From NCBI GenBank assembly GCA_019638705.1, contig JAHBTI010000001.1:124001-188000 (forward strand): a stretch of DNA of 64,000 bases, written 5' to 3'. The stretch is from Bacteroidota bacterium (GTDB lineage Bacteria; Bacteroidota; Bacteroidia; B-17B0; Aurantibacillaceae). The notes beneath the pieces are model-generated. The model was not told where the DNA came from. It saw nothing but the letters and a program-made list of their open reading frames with translations, and searched no databases. Made by a program: the position numbers and the translations under genes. This document shows, piece by piece, positions 40,877 through 50,800 of this stretch. The stretch's first letter is position 1, and every line of letters begins with the position of its first letter.

Positions 40877-40894
40877 TATAGACCGCAGACTATA
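40877..40894 (-). promoter_or_regulatory. C-box candidate upstream of the controller gene
   Basis: TATAGACCGCAGACTATA is an imperfect palindrome (TATAG...CTATA) 41 nt before the controller start. It fits a site for autoregulation by the C protein. The remaining gap to 41125 shows no gene or other structure. Confidence 0.5.
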
Positions 40895-41125
40895 ATTAGC
40901 TTTTTTTATTTTATTGTGTTAAAATAGAGGGGCTTGGGTTTCGCCTATTCGTTATCATTAAAAAAACATTTCCCCATGATTGTAGGAAGTTCCGATTTCG
41001 CTCTGTCCATTGATAGGTAGGGTAGCACTTATCACTATGCAATTACAACCAACAAAAACCCAATTAAAACCTAAACTTGTTTTAACCTTCGTTGCGAAAA
41101 CAGAAGTTGTCCGTTTTTGATACGA

Positions 41126-41689
41126 TTACCCTATATTGTTTTTATCCAACAAAATTTTAGTTTTTAAAATAGCAACCATGCTCAGCGAGTCGGTAATTTC
41201 GCCGTTCATTACCATATTGTAAGCCGTTTCAAAAGGAATTTTGCGTACTTGTAAATCTTCGCTGTCTTCGGGTTCGGCTTGGGCTTGTTCCAAATCTTGC
41301 GCAAGATAGATGTAGCAATATTCATCGGTGGCAGAATTGCTGGTGTGCATATTACAAAGCAGGGTATATTTTTTTGCAATTAAACCTGTTTCCTCTTTCA
41401 GTTCGCGTTGCGCCGATTGCAAAGGATTAATGCCGTGCGCGCCGCCGCCTTCGGGAATTTCCCAACTGTATGTATTTAAGGGATAGCGCCATTGCCCCAC
41501 CAACCATGTGTTGAGGTCTTTATCCAATGGCAGAACGCCAATGGCAAGGTTTTTAAAACTTACCACGCCGTAAATTCCCGAATTTCCTTTTGGGTTTAAT
41601 ACCTCGTGGTTAGTTACCTGTATCCACGGATTTTCATATACTATCTCGCTTTTCAGCGTTGTCCATATATTTTTTTCTTTTAAGTTCAT
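41126..41689 (-). CDS. Nudix hydrolase (ADP-ribose pyrophosphatase-like)
   Basis: A 187-residue Nudix enzyme, probably hydrolysing ADP-ribose or a similar nucleotide sugar. The metal-binding core SAQRELKEETGL is intact; the first glutamate of the canonical GX5EX7REUXEEXGU box is isoleucine (GINPLQSAQRELKEE). The preceding LVGQWRYPLNTYSWEIPEGG is typical of ADP-ribose pyrophosphatases. It is divergent from the adhesin gene and stands alone. Confidence 0.9.
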   Translation of the reverse strand: MNLKEKNIWTTLKSEIVYENPWIQVTNHEVLNPKGNSGIYGVVSFKNLAIGVLPLDKDLNTWLVGQWRYPLNTYSWEIPEGGGAHGINPLQSAQRELKEETGLIAKKYTLLCNMHTSNSATDEYCYIYLAQDLEQAQAEPEDSEDLQVRKIPFETAYNMVMNGEITDSLSMVAILKTKILLDKNNIG

Positions 41690-41816
41690 TATTTTTAAGT
41701 ATTAAACGTAACATGAAGATAATTACCAACAATTTTGGGAGTAAAATTAGAAGTATAATTGTGTATTTTGGTTTCCAAATTTTTTATACATTCGGCAAAT
41801 TAAACCAAAGTTTGAT

Positions 41817-44800
41817 ATGAGTTTTAAACATACCCGTCTGTTCTTGTTTATGCTGAGTTGTTTTGTTGGTATTGCCAACGCTCAAACTCTTTACTGGATA
41901 GGGGGCAGCGGTAATTTTAATGACCCAAAACACTGGAGTACCACTTCTGGCGGTGTGTCTGCAAATATAATTCCCAATGCCAATACCGATGTTGTTTTTG
42001 ATAACCGTTCGTGGACAAACAACTGGCTTGACCCTGTGATTACGTTTACAGGCGAAAGTCATGTAAAGAAATTTTCGGTTGTTACCGATTTGTTTTATGT
42101 GGAATTTAAAGGCAACGCAACAAGTAAATTAAATGCTTCAAGTGATTTTACATTAAATGAACTCACCAAATTTAATGCCCACACGCATTTAGTGTTCAGT
42201 TCGTCTAACCAAACTGTTCACCAATTTTACCCTCACATAAACAAATTAAATGCGAATGTTACCTTTAAAAAAGGCAATTGGAATTTACGTTCGTTTGAAG
42301 TGCAAGCCCCATATTCCTTATACGTTGAGGAGGGAACAATTTACCTTACCCAAGCGGTAGTAAAAGCACAAAATATTTTCATCAATAAAAATGCCGTAAA
42401 CATTATTGCCGACAAAGGAACATTTCTCAGCAGAGGCAACGTGAAATTTAAAAATGTAAATTACGGTTCGGGCGACCTTAGAATTGTAGCCAACATAGCC
42501 GATACGTCTGCGGTAAAAATTAATGCGCCGACACCAAACGTAAAGTTCAATCAGGCATATATTAACACAGGTTGTACCTTAGGCAGTGCCATTGAGGGTT
42601 ACACATACACGCCCGTTTCCTGCTTCGGTATCTGCGATGCCGTGATTACTGTGTCCATTAATCCTTTGTGTGTTGCAGGTCCTTATACTTTAAATTTCAG
42701 TTCTTTTTCCTCTTGTTTTTCCGATGCTTTAGGCGGTGTTCCTACCGCAGTAAACGTTTTTCCGCCTACTTACACGCTTGGTAATATTTGTGGCTGCACA
42801 GCGCAGGTGGACATCTCTTTAGACCAAAACTTCACTACCATTGATGTACTTTCTGCTTTGCCCACACCTCAAATTCCAACGCCTATTAACGTTACGCCTT
42901 TATCAAGCACGCCTCCGTCTTGCGCAGGGGTGTGCGATGGCTCTCAGGTAATAAGGCTCAACGGTGGTAACGGTCCATATACGGTTCAGGTAAACCCTTT
43001 GTCAATACCTGCCGGACCTGTGTTTACCATTGCTGCGCTTACCAATACAACCATTACAAATTTATGCGGTGGCATACAAACGTTTTCTGTTACCGACAGC
43101 AAAGCCTGTACGCAGGTTTTAACAGCCTCATTAACTTCAACACCGCCCATAAGCATTGCCGCTAAAATCCAGAGCGTAAGTTGTAACGGCACAAGCACAG
43201 GTGCATTTTCGGTAACGCCCACAGGAGGTACACCGGGATACACGGTTCAGTTTAGTACAGGTTCAACCAATACAATTACTGCGGTAGCAAACGGAACGGT
43301 TGCCACCACAGGTTTGGGCATTGGTGCGGTTTCGGCTACTGTTACCGACACCAAAGGCTGCAACACGCAAACAACAGTTACCATTACACAACCCACCTCA
43401 CTTTCGGTTACGGGCACACAAAGCAACGTAAGCTGCGGAAGCCCTGCACCCTGCAATGGTGCAGCTTCGGTTACGGTGAGCGGTGGTGCAGCACCTTATA
43501 CTTACACATGGTCATCGGGTGGCAACGCATCAAGCGCAACAGGTTTATGTGGCGGTCAGTATTCCGTAAACATTGTTGATAACAACGGCTGCGTTTTTTC
43601 ACCTGTAAAAACATTTACCATTACACAACCCTCTACACTTATTGTTACCTCTACGGTAGTTAATATTCCATGCGCTGCCGGGGCTAATACAGGAAGCATC
43701 ATTACCTCGTCAAGCGGTGGCAACGGTGCGCCTTACACATTTTCATGGTCGCCAAATCCACCGTCGGGACAGGGCACAGGCACAATCACAAACTTGGGTG
43801 TGTCTGATTATACCTTAACGGTAAGCGATGCTTCCCTGTGTACCACAACGGCTAACTTTACCATAACCTCACCGCCTGCATTAACCATTTCGCCTGTAAC
43901 GCAAAGCGTAACTTGTCGCGGTCAATGTACAGGTGCAGCAACGGCTGTGGTTACTGGCGGTAACGGTGCACCGTTTACTTATACATGGGACACAACCCCT
44001 GCGCAAACCAATCAGGTTGCCACAGGATTGTGTGCGGGAATTTATTCCGTATCGGTAAAAGACGCTTCCAATTGTCCTGCTTCGGTAACAGTAAATATTG
44101 CAGAACCGCCTCAGCTTACGGTTTCTGTCAATTCTTTCAGTTTGGCGTGTAACGGCGAAAACACAGGAAGCATTGTTGTAAACCCGAGTGGCGGTAATGC
44201 GCCGTATAATTACACGCTTGTGTCTTCAACAGGCACATTAACTTCTGCTTCGGCAACATTTACAGGGCTTGGTGCAGGTAATTATACCGTTTTAGTGAGT
44301 GATGTGTCTTCGCCTTGCGGACAAACTTTTACCACCGTCATTCAGCAACCCAACTTATTGATTTCTGCCATTAACACCACGTCCATTACCTGTTTTGGTT
44401 TGTGTAACGGTGTTTTAACGGCAAATGTGTCGGGAGGCACGCCTGCTTATACTTATACTTGGAATACGCCCACAGGAACAGTTACAGGAAATGCGCTTAC
44501 CGGCAGGTGTATAGGGGATTATACGCTTAACGTGAGGGACGGAAACGGTTGTTTAAAAACAAGTTCAACCACGCTCACTCAACCGCCTGATGTAACGGTG
44601 AGCATTAATTCTACAAGCGTAACGTGTTTTTCAAACTGTAACGGTGTTTTATCGGCAAATGTGAGTGGCGGTACACCCGGTTACACGTTGAATTGGTCAA
44701 ATGGTTTTACCGGTAATCCTAATATAGGCTTATGTGCAGGCAATAACTATTCATTAACGGTTACAGATGCAAAAACCTGTACAAAAACGGTAACGGCAGC

Positions 44801-47800
44801 TGTACTTTCTCCTGCTCCCATTGTTTTATCGCAAACAACTGCGCCAACCGCTTGTGCAAGTTCATGCGACGGTTCGGCTACGGTAACGGCAAGCGGCGGC
44901 ACAGCACCATTCTCGTATCAATTCCCTATGCCTGTGGGAACTAACACCACAGGTATTGGCACAGGTTTTTGCATAGGCACTAAAATTGTAAACGTAACTG
45001 ACGGTAACGGTTGCTCGCAAGCCACAACACTTTCAATAAGCTCTCCTCCTGCCTTATCTGCCGCTATTACAGGCATGATAAACAGTTGTTCTTCCTGTAC
45101 GGGGGCATCAACGGTAACGGCAGCAGGCGGAACACCCGGCTATTCATACACTTGGAAAAATGCCTCAAATACAACAGTCAGCACATCTTCATTAGCATCA
45201 GCCATGTGTCAGGGTAATTACACCGTTACGGTAAGCGATGCAAAATCGTGTACTGCCGTTGCTACTGTCAGCATTAGTCAAGTAGTGATAGCTGCAGCAG
45301 TTTCGGGTGGAACAGGCATTCAATGTTTTGGTGCTTGCACAGCTTCGGTGGTGGCAAGTCCTTCGGGTGGAACTGCACCATATACATACACATGGAATTC
45401 CATTCCTGCTCAAAACACAGCAACTGCCACAGGCTTGTGTGCAGGTAATTACATCGTTACCATAAAAGAAAGCGGAACATCGGGTTGCAGCAGCACGGCT
45501 ACAATTAATGTGGCAAGTCCAAGTCCTATTACCGTAGTAAGCAGCCAAACCAACATTGTTTGTACAGGCATTAATACAGGCGTTATCAGTGCTACCGCAA
45601 CAGGCGGCACAGGAAGCATAAGCTATTCGTGGAGTCCGGGTGGACAAACCACATCAAGCATTACAGGCTTGGCTGCAGGAAATTATACACTAAGAGTAAG
45701 GGACGCAAACAATTGTGCATATCCTCTGCAAACATTTACCATTACACAACCTGCGCCGATTACCGCTACTTACGCAGCCACCTCGCCATCGGCTTGTACG
45801 TCGAGCAACGGAACGCTGTGTGCTACGGTAAGCGGCGGCACAGGAAGTTCTTACACCTATACATGGATACCGGGGAATTTTAACACAAGCTGTTTAAACA
45901 ACATTCCTGCAGGTGCTTATAATCTGATAGTAAGGGACGATGCAGGTTGTACAACCACGTTAAACACATCGTTAAATAACCCGAACGGACCAACATTAAC
46001 GGTGATAAGTTCACAATCGGTATCTTGCTATGGCGGAAACAACGGTGCAGCAACATTTTCCGCTTCGGGCGTTACGCCGTTTCAATATACATGGACACCT
46101 GTTGTGCCATTTACGGCAGGTACAAACACCACAAGCGCAACAGGGCTTATTTCGGGAATTTATAATGTGTCGGTGAAAGACAACAATAATTGTGTAACCA
46201 TTCAGTCCGTAAATATCACGCAACCTGCCTCGCTCACCATAAGCCAAAGCGTTTCAGACCAGCAATGCAGCGGTGGTGCTTGCAACGGCTCTATTTCTGT
46301 TACCCCTTCGGGCGGAACGCCAACGTATTTTTATACATGGTTGCCAAGCGGAGGTAATTCGCCGAGTATCACCGGTGTTTGTGCAGGTTTTTATACCTTA
46401 AATCTTTCTGACCTGAACTCCTGCTTAAAATCGTTTAACTTTACCATTACCACGCCTCCTGCATTAAGCTTAACCGCAACCGCTGCCAACAGCGTACTTT
46501 GCAGCAGTACTTGCGACGGTGCTATTTCGGCAACGGCAACAGGTGGAGCAGGGGGGCTTTCTTACTCTTGGACTCCTGTTGGTTTATTTACAGGTTCAAC
46601 TACATCATCGGTTTTAAATCTTTGTCCGAACATTTATACCGTAAGCGTAAAAGACAACAACAACTGTGCAATCAGCAGAACGGTTCAGTTAGTACTTTCT
46701 ACGTTAAGCAGCAGTCTGACTTTACAAAATGCCACTTGCTCAAATTCAAATAACGCGGTGGCTACACACTCGGTAAGCGGTGGTTCGCCAACCTATACTT
46801 ACAGTTGGACATTCGGTGCAAGCACAAGTTCTGTATCGAGTGGTTTGGGTGCAGGAAATTACACGGCAACGGTAACAGATGCCAACGGCTGTTCTTCTGC
46901 CAAAGGATTTACGGTAACTATGCCTGCTCCGTTTAATGTCATCACCACGCCGAGCAACCCTAAATGTAACGCACAGGCTAACGGAAGCATTACAACCGTA
47001 TCGGCAGGCGCACAAGGTGGTGTAACGTATAACTGGTCGCCTGCAGGTTCAGGGCAAAACCCGACAGGATTAAATGCAGGTGTTTACACACTAACCGCCA
47101 CCGATGCTAATTTATGTCAGGCATTAAGCATTGTTACTTTAACCAACCCTCCTGTGCTGCTGGCAAATGCCACATTTACCAATCCTTTGTGTGCAAGCAA
47201 TTGCAACGGTATTGTAAAAAGTACGCCGCTTAATGCCGTTGGAGCAATCACTTACACTTGGTTGCCGATGAGCGTAAATACACAATCTGTGGGGAGTTTA
47301 TGCGGAGGCATTTATTCGGTAACGGTACGAGATGCCAACCAATGTTTGGCTACACAGGTAGTAACATTAACAACACCGTCAAACTTAATTGTAAATTTTT
47401 CAAGCAATCCTGCCACCTGCGGTTCGGCAAACGGTTCTGTTACGGCGGTGGTAAGCGGTGGCACACCTGTTTATAACTTCTCGTGGCTGCCTGCGGGAAC
47501 AGGCTCTGTGCTTGGCAATGTGGCAGCAGGCATTTATACGGTAAATGTTACAGATGTAAATTCATGTTCTGTTACGGCAACCATTCCTTTGAGTAATGCC
47601 GATGGTCCGAATGCGGCAACCATTACCAAAACCAATGTGGCTTGCAACAGTATGTGTACAGGCGCAACTTCGGTGGACGTGGGCAGCATTACAGGCGGTA
47701 CGCCAAATTATACCGTATCGTGGGTTTTACCTTCATCGGCAACTACGGCTGCCAATCCGCTTACCGACCTGTGTGCAGGAAATTACATTTCGCGCATTGT

Positions 47801-50800
47801 TGATGTGAACGGCTGCGAATTATATAACACAATCAACATTGCAGAGCCAAACCCTGTTTCTATATTACCAAATATGACATTCCCGACATGTAACGGCTCG
47901 GCTGACGGTTCGTTTACACTTAATGTTTCGGGTGGAACTGCACCTTACACCTATACTTGGTTGCCGGGAGTTTCAAGCACTTCGGTATTGTCAAATGTGG
48001 CGGCAGGGGATTATACGGTGATTGTAGGTTACGGCGGCGCAGCTAACTGTACCGCAGCACCACAAGCCATGAATTTGCCAAATGCTTCCACCCTTTCCGT
48101 TATAAGCACAATCAGTCATAATACCTGTTTTGGAAACAACAGCGGCTCAGTTTCTATTGTGAACGCAAGTGGTGGTATGCCGCCTTACGCTTACAGTTGG
48201 AGCAACGGACAATCGGGAAGCATTGCCGGCAATTTAAGCAACGGCATTTATACCGTCATTGTTACTTCCGATAATTCCTGCACCAACAACTTTACGTTTA
48301 ACATTACTTCGCCTGCACAAATTACCGCAACAGCCTCTGTAACTCAACCCTCTTGCGGTTTTTGTAACGGTACTGCTGCCATTACCGCTTCGGGCGGAAC
48401 AGGCGCATTAACGTATGCCTGGAACACCGGCACTAACGGACAAAACATTTCTAACCTCTGCGCGGGCTTGTATCAGGCAGTAATTACCGATGCAGCTAAC
48501 TGTCAGGTAACACAAAACGTAACCGTTAATAATTCAAACGGCATCGTAAGCGAAAACTTTAGTGTACATAACATGGACTGTGCAGGCGTTTGCAACGGTT
48601 CAATCATTGTGGCAGCAGTAGGCGGAAATGCGCCAATTAGCTACAACTGGATTAACCCGGCGGTATCAGGGCAAACATTAGCCAATGTGTGTGCAGGCGT
48701 TTATTATGTGCAGATGTCCGATGCGCAGGGCTGCGTGCGTACTTCATCAGCCCAAATTACAGCAGCACAAAGTTTGTCTTTGGCGCATTTTGTTCAGCCC
48801 CCTGCCTGCGGAAGTTCAAACGGTTCTATTTCGGTAATTGTAAGTGGCGGAACACCCGGTTATAATTATACTTGGACACCTGTTGCTCCAAACTCACCTT
48901 CGCTCACAAATCTTGGTGCAGGAACGTATGCGCTGAATGTGTTTGATGCCAACAACTGCTTGCTTGCACAAAATTTCAACATCAGTAATAGTACAGGCGC
49001 AGTCATCAGTTATACTCAAAACAACGTTAAATGTTTTGGCGTGTGCACAGGCTCAATAGCTGCGGTGGCTGTTGGTGTTGCGCCGATAACTTATCAATGG
49101 AGCAACGGTTCAACTTCAAGTTCTGTTTCCAATTTATGTTCGGGCGTAATTACCTTAACGGTAACAGACGGCAACGGCTGCAAAACCATTCAGTCGTTTA
49201 CCATTACAGAACCTGCGTTATTACAACTTAATCCGCCGCAAATTTCACAAGCCTCTTGTAATATGTGCAACGGCGGTTCAACAGTTACGCCGTTTGGCGG
49301 AACTGCGCCTTATACTTACAGCTGGAGTACAGGCATAAATGCTTCTTCCATTTCCAATGCCTGCGCAGGAATTTATCAGGTAATTGTAACCGATGCGTTT
49401 AACTGCCAGCTAAATCAGGGAATTACCATTAATACGCCAAGCGACATTACCTATACATTTAGCGTTAATAACCTTGCTTGCGGCAATGTGTGCAACGGTT
49501 CGGCAACCGTATCAACAAGCGGTGGCGCGCAGCCTGTTTCTATCCAATGGATTTCACCTGCAAGTTCAAATTCGGTAATTACTAACCTGTGTGCAGGCGT
49601 TTATTCTGTTCAGATGAGCGATGCAAACAACTGTGTACGCATGGCTTCGGTGGAAGTGTTGGCAACCCATAATGTTTCCGTTACCGCCTCTGTGTCGCAG
49701 CCAACCTGCGGTGTAAGCAATGGTTCTGTTATTATTACCGCCACAGGCGGAACACCGAATTATACGTTTTTGTGGTTGCCGGGTGCAACAACTTCTTCGG
49801 CATTAAACAATGTTGATGCAGGAAGTTATACCGTAACGGTTACTGACAGTAATCCTGTACCTTGCCCTGTAACGCAGGTGTTTAATTTGAGTAATGCAAA
49901 CGGATCTGTTATCACCTTTACACAAAGCAATGTGAAATGTGCGGGTGCAAATACAGGTTCAATAAGCGTTGATGCAAGTGGTGTAAATCCGTTTTCGTAT
50001 GAATGGACAGGCGGTAATACCACGCCAACACTTACAAATCTTGGTTCGGGAGTTATTACGCTTACGGTAACAGACGGCAACGGCTGCAAAACCATTCGGT
50101 CATTTACCATTACAGAGCCAACCCAAATTCAAATTACGCCTCCGTTTGTAATGCAGCCAAGTTGCGGTGAATGTAACGGTTCGGCAACTATCAGTCCGTT
50201 TGGCGGAACTATGCCTTATGCATCATACGTTTGGTCAACGCCAAGCGGAACAGGCACTGCGGCACATAATTTGTGTGCAGGGCTTTATCAGGTGAATATT
50301 ACCGATGCCAACGGCTGTACCGCAGCACAAAACATTGTCATTAATAATTCGGACGGCATAACAGGCGAAACCTTTAACATACAAGATGTAACCTGTGCAG
50401 GTTCTTGCAACGGCTCGGCAACCGTAACGGCAGTAGGCGGAACATTGCCTTATACTTACAACTGGGTGTCGCCTGTAACCATTGGAAACACAATCAGCAA
50501 TCTTTGCGAGGGAATTTATTTTGTGCAAATGAAAGATGCGGCAGGTTGCCTGCGCACGGCTTCCATTTCCATTACTGCCCCTGTAAATATGTCGTTGCTC
50601 GGAACAGTTGTTCCGCCAGGTTGCGGTTTGTCAAACGGTGCAATTTATGTGGCTGTTTCGGGTGGTGTGCCAAGCTATTCATACTCGTGGACACCGGGTG
50701 CATTTACCACACCTTTAATCAACAACGTGGGCGCAGGTACTTACACCGTAAAAGTTACTGACAACTCTGCTTCCAACTGTACATTTACAGAGGTATTTAA

